A stretch of DNA of 13,328 nucleotides from an uncultured Clostridium sp. (GCA_947246775.1 CAMXTM010000024.1:1-13328), one strand, 5' to 3'. Positions 1-6,947 are shown, counted from the first letter of the stretch. The notes: generated by a model from the sequence alone, not told the origin. Program-made: numbers and translations.

Positions 1-341
1 GGACGTAATGCTTTTGCGCCTCTCAAATATACATGAACTGCCTCCTCTTGTTTTTTATCTACATCACAAAGTACACTACAGCGAATACATTTTTGCATAC
101 TACCCTTTATATACAACTCTTGCATACACATCAGTGCTGCCTGTGTAATGCCTAGTTCTCTCGCAGCAATCGCTGGATACACCGCATCTAAATCTTTTGT
201 CATAGTAAACTGTATTTGCAAAATATCGGACACAGCTAAGTCATTCTGTTTTATAATCCGTTCTATCATTTCTTTTGTTGCTTGCAATATATCATTTTTA
301 TCATTATTTTCTACCGTTGTTGCTCCTCTTATACAAATCAT
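1..341 (-). CDS. aroH: Chorismate mutase, AroH type (3' end beyond the window)
   Basis: Converts chorismate to prephenate in the cytoplasm, the branch point to Phe and Tyr. The 113 visible residues begin MICIRGATTVENN, the signature start of monofunctional Bacillus-type AroH. The active-site residues of B. subtilis AroH line up: R5 (Arg7), C72 and E75 in CMQE (Cys75, Glu78), R87 (Arg90), Y105 in VHVYLRGA (Tyr108) and R113 in ALRP (Arg116). By comparison only a short C-terminal tail is missing, cut by the window edge. The start ATG (339-341) has an AAAGGAGAG ribosome binding site that overlaps the end of the upstream flavoprotein gene; only 15 bp separate the two genes, so it is the third cistron of the operon from 2343. 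This is not the AroQ fold and not a fusion to prephenate dehydratase, as far as is visible. Identification is by family motifs read from the sequence. Confidence 0.93.
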   Translation of the reverse strand, partial: MICIRGATTVENNDKNDILQATKEMIERIIKQNDLAVSDILQIQFTMTKDLDAVYPAIAARELGITQAALMCMQELYIKGSMQKCIRCSVLCDVDKKQEEAVHVYLRGAKALR

Positions 342-356
342 ATTTTTTCTCTCCTT

Positions 357-1589
357 TTATACAATACTTTCTGCTGCGGTATAACCTGTTGAAAAAGCAA
401 TTTGCAAATTAAATCCTCCTGTATAGGCATCTACATCTAGCACTTCTCCCGCAAAATGTAGCCCCTTTACTATTTTAGATTCCATTGTAGCAGGCTCTAT
501 TTCATCTACGCAAATGCCCCCACAAGTAATTACTGCTTCTTCAAAACCTGTTGTACCATTTACTGTTACCGTCAAATATTTTATATTTTGTAGCAATTTT
601 TTTCTTTCTTCTTTGGTAATATCATGCACCTTTTTATTTTGTTCTATGTCGCAAAGCATTATCATCACTGGTATCATTTTTTGAGGGAGTAAATCGTCCA
701 GCGCATTTCTAATGTCTTTATTGCTATATTTTTGAAAATCTCTTAATATTCGATTATCTAATGCTTTTTCATCTAGTGCAGGTTTTAAATCAATTTCAAT
801 TGTAAAATTTTGGTTTTCCAAATCTTTTACAATATGCCTACTTGCACTCAATATCATAGGACCTGATACCCCAAAATGCGTAAAAAGCATTTCTCCAAAA
901 TCTTTATATACTACTTTTCCTTTCGCATTTTTTACTACAATAGCACAATTTTTTAAGCTCAGCCCCATCAGTTCCTGACACCAACGCTGTTTTGTTTTGA
1001 GTGGCACAAGAGAGGGATATAATTTTGTAACCATATGTCCTGCCTGTTTTGCCATAGCATAGCCATCTCCTGTAGAGCCTGTACCACTATAACTCAAACC
1101 ACCCGTACACACAATCACTTTATCAGCAAATACTTCTTTTCCATTTGCAAGTACAACACCTTTTACTATGCCATTTTCTATTAAAACATTTTTTACTGCT
1201 GTATTCGTATGAACAATAACATTATTTTTTTTCAGATACTTTTGCAATGCTCTTACCACATCGCCCGCTTTATCACTCACAGGAAATACTCTATTGCCTC
1301 TTTCTGTTTTTGTTGATACACCCAATTTTTCAAAAAACTGTTTTGTTGCTTCACTATCCAATGTATAAAATGCACTGTACATAAAATAGGGATTGCTTGG
1401 TATATTACTCAAATGCGTATCTATATCACTATCATTTGTAATATTACATCGTCCTTTTCCTGTAATATATATTTTTTTGCCTAAACGGTCATTTTTTTCA
1501 TACAAATGCACATGATGCCCTTTTTCTGCTGCTCTGCCCGCCGCAATCATACCCGAAGCGCCGCCGCCTACTACAATTACATTTGCCAT
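357..1589 (-). CDS. HI0933/BaiN-family FAD-dependent oxidoreductase
   Basis: A 410-residue flavoprotein of the HI0933 (YhiN/BaiN) family, the usual length for the family. The N-terminal Rossmann motif VIVVGGGASGMIAAGRAAEKG (glycines 8-13) binds the FAD ADP moiety. It is followed by the family hallmark GKKIYITGKGRCNITN (about 38-53) and, near the C-terminus, HFAGEVLDVDAYTGGFNLQIA, the second FAD-contacting block. One member in Clostridium scindens (BaiN) has been assigned to bile-acid reduction, but the family is near-universal in Firmicutes and its general substrate is not established, so that role should not be carried over. The ATG at 1589 has a GGGAG site inside the last codons of the phosphatase gene, and the two genes overlap by 13 bp, which suggests translational coupling. 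It precedes aroH by 15 bp. No defect is seen. Confidence 0.9.
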   Translation of the reverse strand: MANVIVVGGGASGMIAAGRAAEKGHHVHLYEKNDRLGKKIYITGKGRCNITNDSDIDTHLSNIPSNPYFMYSAFYTLDSEATKQFFEKLGVSTKTERGNRVFPVSDKAGDVVRALQKYLKKNNVIVHTNTAVKNVLIENGIVKGVVLANGKEVFADKVIVCTGGLSYSGTGSTGDGYAMAKQAGHMVTKLYPSLVPLKTKQRWCQELMGLSLKNCAIVVKNAKGKVVYKDFGEMLFTHFGVSGPMILSASRHIVKDLENQNFTIEIDLKPALDEKALDNRILRDFQKYSNKDIRNALDDLLPQKMIPVMIMLCDIEQNKKVHDITKEERKKLLQNIKYLTVTVNGTTGFEEAVITCGGICVDEIEPATMESKIVKGLHFAGEVLDVDAYTGGFNLQIAFSTGYTAAESIV

Positions 1590-2233
1590 TCTTTTTCTCC
1601 CTTTAATGTATTCATTGTTTCCAAATGTGCAAAGTCATTTAAAGTCAACAACACCATTTTACCACTATCGCTTACATCGATTGTTGTAATAGAGGTATTG
1701 CTCAGCCACATTTTTTTATAAAATGTTTCATTCATATCCATTAAAGCCATAATCAATACCCGAAGCACACCACCATGTGACACAATGGCAACGGTTTGTC
1801 CCTTATGTTTTTCTAAAAGCTCATAAAAACCTGCTACAGCACGCTCTTTTACTGTTGTAAAACTACCCTCTCCAGGAAAAGCATAGCTAAAAGGACGTTC
1901 ATAAAAATCTGTGTAGCTTTTGCCATATTTTTCAGTAAGCTGTTTGACATTATGTCCCTCCCATTCTCCAAAATTGATTTCTATAAAATGTTTATCTGGT
2001 ACAACAGTCAGCCCCTTTGCATTTGCCATACTTTCCGCTGTTTCAACTGCTCTTTGCAAGGGAGAAGAATAAACCGCATCTAGTTTTAAAGCAGGATTTT
2101 CAAAACGCTTGCCTAAGCACATTGCTTGCCTTTTTCCCTCCTCAGAAAGTGGAATGTCTGTCAGTCCTTGATAAATGCCCTGTGCATTCCATTCTGTTTC
2201 CCCATGCCTTATCAAATAAAATCTCGTTTTCAT
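1577..2233 (-). CDS. Histidine phosphatase superfamily protein (phosphoglycerate mutase-like)
   Basis: A 218-residue cytoplasmic enzyme of the histidine phosphatase (dPGM/CobC) superfamily. The catalytic RHG motif is LIRHGETEWN with phospho-accepting H10. The supporting residues follow in order: R61 in SSPLQRAVETAE, E85 in FIEINFGEWEG as the likely proton donor, and the second histidine H153 in IVSHGGVLRVL. The length fits small phosphatases such as CobC (alpha-ribazole phosphatase) or GpmB-like broad-specificity enzymes rather than true phosphoglycerate mutase. The substrate cannot be read from the sequence. It is the first gene of an operon with the HI0933 flavoprotein and aroH. The ATG at 2233 is preceded by AAGGATAGGACGG; the leader from the predicted transcription start is about 75 nt. 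No cobalamin genes are present here, so a CobC role has no local support. Confidence 0.88.
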   Translation of the reverse strand: MKTRFYLIRHGETEWNAQGIYQGLTDIPLSEEGKRQAMCLGKRFENPALKLDAVYSSPLQRAVETAESMANAKGLTVVPDKHFIEINFGEWEGHNVKQLTEKYGKSYTDFYERPFSYAFPGEGSFTTVKERAVAGFYELLEKHKGQTVAIVSHGGVLRVLIMALMDMNETFYKKMWLSNTSITTIDVSDSGKMVLLTLNDFAHLETMNTLKGEKEWQM

Positions 2234-2267
2234 ACTTTTACCGTCCTATCCTTATATTAAAACAACA

Positions 2268-2293
2268 GCTTGATTAGATAAATCAGTTCAAGC
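2268..2293 (-). other. Leader stem-loop upstream of the phosphatase gene
   Basis: GCTTGA and TCAAGC can pair around a 14-base loop in the 5' leader, between the predicted transcription start and the phosphatase start codon. An alternative small hairpin, TGATT/AATCA, competes within the same stretch. There is no U-run on the transcribed minus strand, so it does not look like a terminator. It may be a minor leader structure. Confidence 0.3.
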
Positions 2294-2314
2294 GTAATTG
2301 TTTTTTCCTTTTTC

Positions 2315-2343
2315 ATTATAAGGCAGCCAATGCCTTGTTTCAA
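2315..2343 (-). promoter_or_regulatory. Sigma-A promoter of the phosphatase-flavoprotein-aroH operon, with a palindrome in its spacer
   Basis: On the minus strand, -35 TTGAAA (2338-2343) and -10 TATAAT (2315-2320) are separated by exactly 17 bp. The spacer carries an inverted repeat AAGGCA-TTGGC-TGCCTT that fills almost the whole space between the two hexamers and reaches the T of the -10 box. That position is typical for a repressor operator, though a chance palindrome is possible. No intrinsic terminator for the upstream gene (ending at 2363) is obvious between the genes, so read-through may also contribute. Confidence 0.7.
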
Positions 2344-2362
2344 TATAAAATCACAAAAACTG

Positions 2363-3181
2363 TTACAGCTTTTTTTCGTATACAAATTCCAGTTTTCTTT
2401 TATAGTCTAATTCTACAAAATCCATAGGCTTTACAGATTCTGATTTTTTATCAAAATAGGCAATGCCTCCCTCCTGCAACAAACAATACACAAACTGGGA
2501 ACAAAACATAATATTTGGTAAAAAGGATTTTTTTAAAAGTAGCCCTATGGTATTATAAGAGCTGCCCTCTTGATTGATTTGTTCTATTTTGGCTATCATA
2601 TTTCTTTTTTGTGCTGCTGTTGCTTTTAATTGATACACTATCATATAGGCATTTTCTTTTTTTCTAAAATAACAAGGCTTTTCTACATTTAGCCCTGGTG
2701 GAAATCTTTTTTCTCCATTATTATAACTTACCATTGTCGTCAAATCTTTATCAAATGCAATCGAAGCATGATTATATTTCTTTTTTGTAAACAGTGCAAT
2801 CAATTCACTTGCTGGACTTCCTGTATCAGACAGCACAATATAAACATAGCCATTTTCTACTGTATTGTATGCACTTTGTATCATTTTTTCTGGTAAACTA
2901 TAGCGATTACAATATGTAAAAAAGTGATGTCTTGGCAAATCTCCTGTCACTTCTTTTAGATTGTAAAATATTTTTTGATACGATTTTAATACTGCCGCAT
3001 GATGTTCTAAAACGCAATATTGCTGCCCAATCACACAAACTATCATCATCAAACCAACACCGCAACACAATATCATATATTCTTGCTGCCCTATTACCCC
3101 AATCATCAATAGCATAGCAAATTGTATTTTTAACAGTTCCCCCAACTGATAGTGATATAACATTTTGTCATAATAATACAT
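2363..3181 (-). CDS. Membrane-anchored protein with a permuted papain-like (YiiX-type) His...Cys signature
   Basis: I do not recognise this as a named gene. The ATG at 3181 is chosen over the GTG at 3187 because AGGAGGT lies 7 bp before the ATG but only about one base before the GTG; this gives 272 residues. Residues about 18-30 and 36-52 are hydrophobic and would form a membrane hairpin with a very short turn. The remainder is soluble. Residues 110-150 contain GYVYIVLSDTGSP...KKKYNHASIAFD, with a histidine (H138) in a strand context. Near the end is NIMFCSQFVYCLLQEGG with C227 at the start of a helix. A His before Cys in this arrangement, with a CSQFVY helix, is the pattern of circularly permuted NlpC/P60-like hydrolases such as YiiX/YebB. 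That is an inference from motif order; substrate (peptide, amide or lipid ester) is unknown. No strong promoter is seen upstream of it. Confidence 0.6.
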   Translation of the reverse strand: MYYYDKMLYHYQLGELLKIQFAMLLMIGVIGQQEYMILCCGVGLMMIVCVIGQQYCVLEHHAAVLKSYQKIFYNLKEVTGDLPRHHFFTYCNRYSLPEKMIQSAYNTVENGYVYIVLSDTGSPASELIALFTKKKYNHASIAFDKDLTTMVSYNNGEKRFPPGLNVEKPCYFRKKENAYMIVYQLKATAAQKRNMIAKIEQINQEGSSYNTIGLLLKKSFLPNIMFCSQFVYCLLQEGGIAYFDKKSESVKPMDFVELDYKRKLEFVYEKKL

Positions 3182-3290
3182 AGGCACAACCTCCTGTCAT
3201 TTTTTCTCTTTTTTAATATAACGACAAAAAAAATCATGCCTCTACAATGTTAATAAAATCGTAATACTTCTTTTGTTTTTTTTAATAAAT

Positions 3291-3329
3291 AAAAAACCTT
3301 ATGCTATTTTTACTAACACAAGGCTTTTT
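3291..3329 (-). terminator. Intrinsic terminator of the malR-like gene
   Basis: Immediately after the regulator's stop codon, the minus strand reads AAAAAGCCTT, a short TGTTA/TAGCA inner stem, then AAGG followed by six T residues. The stem has a bulged G and one unpaired G/T step. The A-run pairs with the T-run, as is common in low-GC terminators. Confidence 0.7.
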
Positions 3330-3332
3330 CTT

Positions 3333-4367
3333 TTAAATATCATTCTTTTCTACTTTTTGGCAACTTTCTCTTTCGATAAGTGAATGTGGTACAATAATTT
3401 TTGTGGCAAGCAAATTCGGATTTTCTATATGGTTTATCAACTGTGATGCCGCTTCAATGCCTAATTGATGGGAATTGACATCTATTGATGTTAGTTGTGG
3501 CGAAGTAATTCGTGCAAACAAAGAATTATTAAACGAAACAATCGACAAATCTTTTGGTATCGAAATTCCTTTTTTTGCGCAAACTTGCTCCAATGCTACT
3601 GCTAAAATATCATCACTTGCTACAATTGCCGTTGGTCTATCTTTTTGCTCTAACAGTGTGCAAAAAATAGCATTGTTATCTGTCGCAAATTTGTCTATTT
3701 CTATGCAATAATTTGCATTAAAAGGCAAGTTATATTGCGCTAATGCTTTTTGATAGCCTGCTTTTCTTTCTGCTGAAAAACACATATCACTTTCTTTGCC
3801 TACATAGGCAATTTTTCTATGTCCTAATTGATATAAATATTCTGTTGCTTCCTGTCCTGCAAGAAAATTGTCATTATCAATATAAATGGTTTGGTTTACA
3901 AACTGTTTCGCTTTTCCAATTAACACATAAAGCAAACCCTCATTATACAAATAATCAATAATTTCATCATCTTGCTTTGAATACAATAGAATAAAACCGC
4001 CCATTTTTTCCTCTTTTACTAAGTTTTGTATTGCTCTTAAAATTTCATCATTATCCTGTCCTGTAATCACAGTGCTAATATATCCACGTCCATTACAAAA
4101 TTGGCTAATTCCTCTAATAACTTCTAAATGAAACGAATTTTCATAAACATCTCTTGAAGAAGGTGGAAGTATAACGCTGAGCATTTGAGGAGTTTGTTCT
4201 ATTGGAGGCGTGTTTTGTATATTTGGCTCATAGCCAAGCTGTGCCATTGCATAACGTACTTTTTCTTTTGTTTCTTTGCTAATAGAAGAATGGTTTTTAC
4301 ACGTCCTTGACACGGTAGAGGGAGATACTCCTGCTAATGCAGCAACATCTCGAATTGTAACAGCCAT
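3333..4367 (-). CDS. malR: LacI-family transcriptional regulator, MalR-like
   Basis: A 344-residue repressor of the LacI/GalR family that probably controls the divergent maltose PTS operon. Residues 4-50 are the LacI helix-turn-helix (TIRDVAALAGVSPSTVSR, then SISKETKEKVRYAMAQLGYEPN). Residues from about 63 on are the sugar-binding core, with ENSFHLEVIRGISQF, GGFILLYSKQDDE, YIDNDNFLAGQEATEYL and GHRKIAYVG, which resemble streptococcal MalR. Odd feature: the segment after YEPN, normally the hinge helix with an ARSL-type sequence, is NTPPIEQTPQM, rich in proline and lacking Ala-Arg-x-Leu. DNA binding could therefore differ from the standard LacI mode. Start ATG at 4367 with AGAAAGGAAGTG upstream. 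The gene has its own promoter and terminator. The malR name rests on similarity and on the linked malT/mapP/malQ-type genes. Confidence 0.85.
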   Translation of the reverse strand: MAVTIRDVAALAGVSPSTVSRTCKNHSSISKETKEKVRYAMAQLGYEPNIQNTPPIEQTPQMLSVILPPSSRDVYENSFHLEVIRGISQFCNGRGYISTVITGQDNDEILRAIQNLVKEEKMGGFILLYSKQDDEIIDYLYNEGLLYVLIGKAKQFVNQTIYIDNDNFLAGQEATEYLYQLGHRKIAYVGKESDMCFSAERKAGYQKALAQYNLPFNANYCIEIDKFATDNNAIFCTLLEQKDRPTAIVASDDILAVALEQVCAKKGISIPKDLSIVSFNNSLFARITSPQLTSIDVNSHQLGIEAASQLINHIENPNLLATKIIVPHSLIERESCQKVEKNDI

Positions 4368-4401
4368 AAATTACACTTCCTTTCTAAAAAATATTATATT
4401 A

Positions 4402-4430
4402 ATTATAAAAAATCACTTTATAAAAGTCAA
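4402..4430 (-). promoter_or_regulatory. Sigma-A promoter of the malR-like gene
   Basis: On the minus strand, -35 TTGACT (4425-4430) and -10 TATAAT (4402-4407) are spaced by 17 bp, close to consensus. The predicted start gives a leader of about 30 nt to the ATG. No TTGC-type operator overlaps it directly; the nearest candidate sites are about 140 bp away on the malT side. Confidence 0.8.
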
Positions 4431-4452
4431 CCTATGCCCTTATCCTACAATG

Positions 4453-4544
4453 ATTTTCTACATATTTGCTATGGGCTTTTACACCATCAATATCGTTAAA
4501 TTGCATAAAATAGCACAAACAAAATTATATATTATGTAGAAAAT
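4453..4544. repeat. Nested inverted repeats in the malR-malT intergenic region
   Basis: ATTTTCTACATA (4453-4464) is repeated in perfect inverted orientation as TATGTAGAAAAT (4533-4544). Inside them, TGCTAT (4467-4472) faces ATAGCA (4510-4515). The segment lies upstream of both promoters, so it is not expected in either transcript. Candidate roles are a protein-binding or looping element, or the remnant of a small inserted element. Confidence 0.5.
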
Positions 4545-4572
4545 AGGGTAAATCATTAAATTTGGGTTGATT

Positions 4573-4692
4573 TTTTGTTGCAAAAGCGATACACTTATAT
4601 TGCGTAAATAATTACGCAACAAAATGCAAATTAAATCTGTTTTGCATTTTGTTGCACAAGCTATTTTTATTTTATCTTTTACGCAACGCTAT
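4573..4692. promoter_or_regulatory. Cluster of candidate MalR operators upstream of the PTS operon
   Basis: Several sites built on TTGC/GCAA lie within 120 bp. TTTTGTTGCAAAAGCGAT (4573-4590) recurs as TTTTGTTGCACAAGCTAT (4647-4664), 16 of 18 identical and 74 bp apart. TTGCGTAA-ATAA-TTACGCAA (4600-4619) is a perfect 8-4-8 inverted repeat. GCAACAAAATGCAAA (4616-4630) faces its exact inverse at 4641-4655. ACGCAACG (4681-4688) lies between the -35 and -10 regions of the PTS promoter. ACGCAA/TTGCGT half-sites are known for streptococcal MalR, but here they are arranged mostly outward, not as the standard ACGCAAACGTTTGCGT. Assignment to MalR is inferred. Confidence 0.6.
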
Positions 4693-4700
4693 TATATAAT
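4672..4700 (+). promoter_or_regulatory. Promoter of the maltose PTS operon
   Basis: A perfect -10 TATAAT (4695-4700) is paired with a weak -35 TTATCT (4672-4677) at 17 bp. The spacer contains ACGCAACG, so a bound repressor would block polymerase. The weak -35 suits a promoter needing an activator or one that is tightly controlled. The leader to the ATG is about 40 nt and carries the strong GGGAGGA ribosome binding site (4733-4739). Confidence 0.65.
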
Positions 4701-4746
4701 TGATATTACAAAAGAACAACACAGATAAGAGAGGGAGGAAAACACT

Positions 4747-6918
4747 ATGAGTAACACGAATAAAATTTCTATTATCGCTCCTTTATCAGGAGAAATTGTT
4801 GCACTGGAAAAAGTTCCAGACCCCGTTTTTGCAGAAAAAATAGTTGGTGATGGGATTGCTATTTTACCAGAAAACGGAAAAATCTACAGCCCTGTCAATG
4901 GAAAATTAGTTTCTGTTGCAGCAACAAAACACGCTTTTGGTTTCCAAACAGATGACGGATTAGAAATGCTGATACATTTTGGTTTGGAAACAGTAGGATT
5001 AAATGGCGAAGGCTTTACTGTACACAAACAAGAGGGTTCTGACGTAAAAGTAGGCGACTTAATTGCAGAAGCTGACATGGATTTTATCAAAGGAAAAAAT
5101 CTTCCTACTATCACGCCAGTACTGATTTGTGCAGGACTAGAGGGCAAAAAAATGGAAACTGCTTCTGGAAAAGTAGAGGCAACAAAAGATGCCGTTCTTT
5201 TTGTAACAGCAGAAGAAAATGCTCCTGCGGCTGCGCCTACTCCAGCACCTGCGCCAGTAGCAGAAAAAGCACCAGAGCCTGCTCCTGCGCCAGAAAAAAA
5301 GAAATCGATTATCAATTTTGACTTTTTACAAAAACTTGGTAAAGTGCTTATGACCGTTATTGCTGTTATGCCTGCGGCTGGTTTTATGCTCAGTTTAGGC
5401 AAGCTGATACAAATGGCAGGTGCTGACATCAATTTTATCTATTTAGTTGGTAGCACTATGGAAAACATCGGCTGGGCAATTATCAACAACTTACATATTT
5501 TGTTTGCAGCCGCAATCGGTGGTTCTTGGGCAAAAGAAAGAGCAGGCGGTGCATTTGCAGCGATTATTGCTTTTATACTAATTAACTGTATTACAGGTGC
5601 GGCATTTGGTGTAACAGCATCTATGCTTTCTGAAGAAGGCGCAGTAGTACATTCTATACTTGGTCAAGAAATGTTAGTAGAAAACTACTTTACTTCTGTA
5701 TTAGGTGCGCCTGCACTTAACATGGGTGTGTTTGTAGGTATTATTGCTGGTTTTGTTGGCGGTGTTGTTTACAACAAATATTACAACTTTAGAAAACTGC
5801 CAGACGCTTTAGCTTTCTTTAACGGCAAACGTTTTGTACCTCTTGCCGTAATTGCTTACTCTACAGTTATTTCTATCATTATGATTATTATATGGCCAGT
5901 CGTACAATCTGGTATTAACGCTTTTGGTATTTGGATTGCTAATTCTTCTTCTACTTCACCAGTATTAGCTCCATTTATCTATGGTACATTAGAAAGATTA
6001 TTATTACCATTTGGTTTACACCATATGCTTACAATCCCTATGAACTACACAGCATTTGGCGGTACTTATATGCTTCAAACAGGTATCAACGCAGGTTCAG
6101 AAGTATTTGGTCAAGACCCACTTTGGTTAGCATGGGTAACTGACTTAATTAACTTTAAAGATGCAGGCGACATGGCTGCTTACACAAACCTTATGACAAC
6201 TGTAACTCCAGCTCGTTTTAAAGTAGGTCAGATGATTGGTGCAACAGGTCTTTTAATGGGTATTTCCCTTGCGATGTACCGCAGAGTAGATAAAGATAAA
6301 AAACATGACTATCGTTCTATGTTTTTATCCACAGTATTAGCTGTATTTTTAACAGGCGTTACAGAGCCACTTGAATTTATGTTTATGTTCTGTGCTTTGC
6401 CACTTTATATTGTTTATGCAGTATTACAAGGTTGTGCATTTGCTATGGCTGGCGTAATTGATTTACGTTTGCACTCTTTTGGTAACTTAGAATTTTTAAC
6501 ACGTGTTCCTATGTCATTAAAAGCTGGTTTGAGCGGTGACATTATACATTTTATTATTTGTTGCGTTGTATTTTTGGTAATTGGTTATGTTGTTGCATAC
6601 TTTATGATAGGCAAATTCCAGTTTGCTACCCCTGGTAGACTTGGAAACTATGAAAATGATGACAGCGGAGACGACTCTACAGAAGCAGCTTCTTCCGCAA
6701 ACAAAGGGGACGGAAACAGTCAGCCAGAAAGAATTATTGCCTTATTAGGCGGACGTGAAAATATCGTTTTAGTAGATGCTTGTATGACTCGTTTGAGAGT
6801 AACAGTCAAAGACCCTGCTAAAGTGGCTGATACACCTGCATGGAAAGCAGAGGGAGCAAAAGGTCTTGTGAAAAAAGATCTGACATCAACGACATACTAT
6901 AATAAAATCATTTTTTAA
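4747..6918 (+). CDS. malT: PTS maltose/glucose-type permease, IIA-IIC-IIB, with a frameshifted IIB end
   Basis: A sugar phosphotransferase permease. The IIA domain (residues 5-155) has KHAFGF (H62) and the phosphorylated histidine H77 in LIHFGLETV. An Ala/Pro-rich linker (157-185) leads to the IIC membrane domain (about 190-640, roughly ten helices), with the substrate-site TGVTEP motif and a C-terminal GKFQFATPGR. IIB starts near ERIIALLGG and has the phosphocysteine C679 in DACMTRLRV. The frame matches the family up to GAKGLVKK (residue 710) and then continues as DLTSTTYYNKIIF. In the -1 frame, bases 6879-6902 encode SDINDIL and a stop, the expected family C-terminus. The conserved GVQAxxGPKAD segment is missing altogether. 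This looks like a deletion of about 46 or 49 bp that shifted the frame. Phosphorelay through IIB is probably impaired, though C679 remains. The sugar assignment comes from neighbours (MapP, MalQ, MalR). Confidence 0.85.
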   Translation: MSNTNKISIIAPLSGEIVALEKVPDPVFAEKIVGDGIAILPENGKIYSPVNGKLVSVAATKHAFGFQTDDGLEMLIHFGLETVGLNGEGFTVHKQEGSDVKVGDLIAEADMDFIKGKNLPTITPVLICAGLEGKKMETASGKVEATKDAVLFVTAEENAPAAAPTPAPAPVAEKAPEPAPAPEKKKSIINFDFLQKLGKVLMTVIAVMPAAGFMLSLGKLIQMAGADINFIYLVGSTMENIGWAIINNLHILFAAAIGGSWAKERAGGAFAAIIAFILINCITGAAFGVTASMLSEEGAVVHSILGQEMLVENYFTSVLGAPALNMGVFVGIIAGFVGGVVYNKYYNFRKLPDALAFFNGKRFVPLAVIAYSTVISIIMIIIWPVVQSGINAFGIWIANSSSTSPVLAPFIYGTLERLLLPFGLHHMLTIPMNYTAFGGTYMLQTGINAGSEVFGQDPLWLAWVTDLINFKDAGDMAAYTNLMTTVTPARFKVGQMIGATGLLMGISLAMYRRVDKDKKHDYRSMFLSTVLAVFLTGVTEPLEFMFMFCALPLYIVYAVLQGCAFAMAGVIDLRLHSFGNLEFLTRVPMSLKAGLSGDIIHFIICCVVFLVIGYVVAYFMIGKFQFATPGRLGNYENDDSGDDSTEAASSANKGDGNSQPERIIALLGGRENIVLVDACMTRLRVTVKDPAKVADTPAWKAEGAKGLVKKDLTSTTYYNKIIF
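6871..6902 (+). other. Deletion scar at the IIB end: orphaned C-terminal codons in the -1 frame
   Basis: After GTG, the run AAAAAA (6871-6876) is followed by GATCTGACATCAACGACATAC. In the current frame this reads KKDLTSTTYYNKIIF. Read from 6879, one frame back, it gives Ser-Asp-Ile-Asn-Asp-Ile-Leu and TAA (6900-6902), the way glucose/maltose-family IIB domains normally end. Restoring the frame requires a missing length equal to one more than a multiple of three, consistent with loss of about 15-16 codons plus one base. Confidence 0.75.
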
Positions 6919-6947
6919 TTGATTGATAATAACATTTTATCCATTTC

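Noticed and set aside
4577..4596. A CcpA cre site near TTGCAAAAGCGATACA
   Set aside because: The CG position does not line up with the TGNAANCGNNNNCA consensus in any register, so a catabolite-repression site is not supported.
4884..5432. A 182-residue open frame on the minus strand inside the permease gene
   Set aside because: It is antisense to the well-supported IIA and linker region; its Ala/Gly-rich stretch mirrors the Ala/Pro linker codons. No ribosome binding site or family motif.
6871..6877. A programmed -1 frameshift site (AAAAAAG) in the permease gene
   Set aside because: The heptamer is not in the phase needed for standard tandem slippage (codons are AAA AAA G), no downstream stimulatory structure is evident at the right distance, and slipping would not restore the missing IIB segment. 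Kept only as a side possibility.
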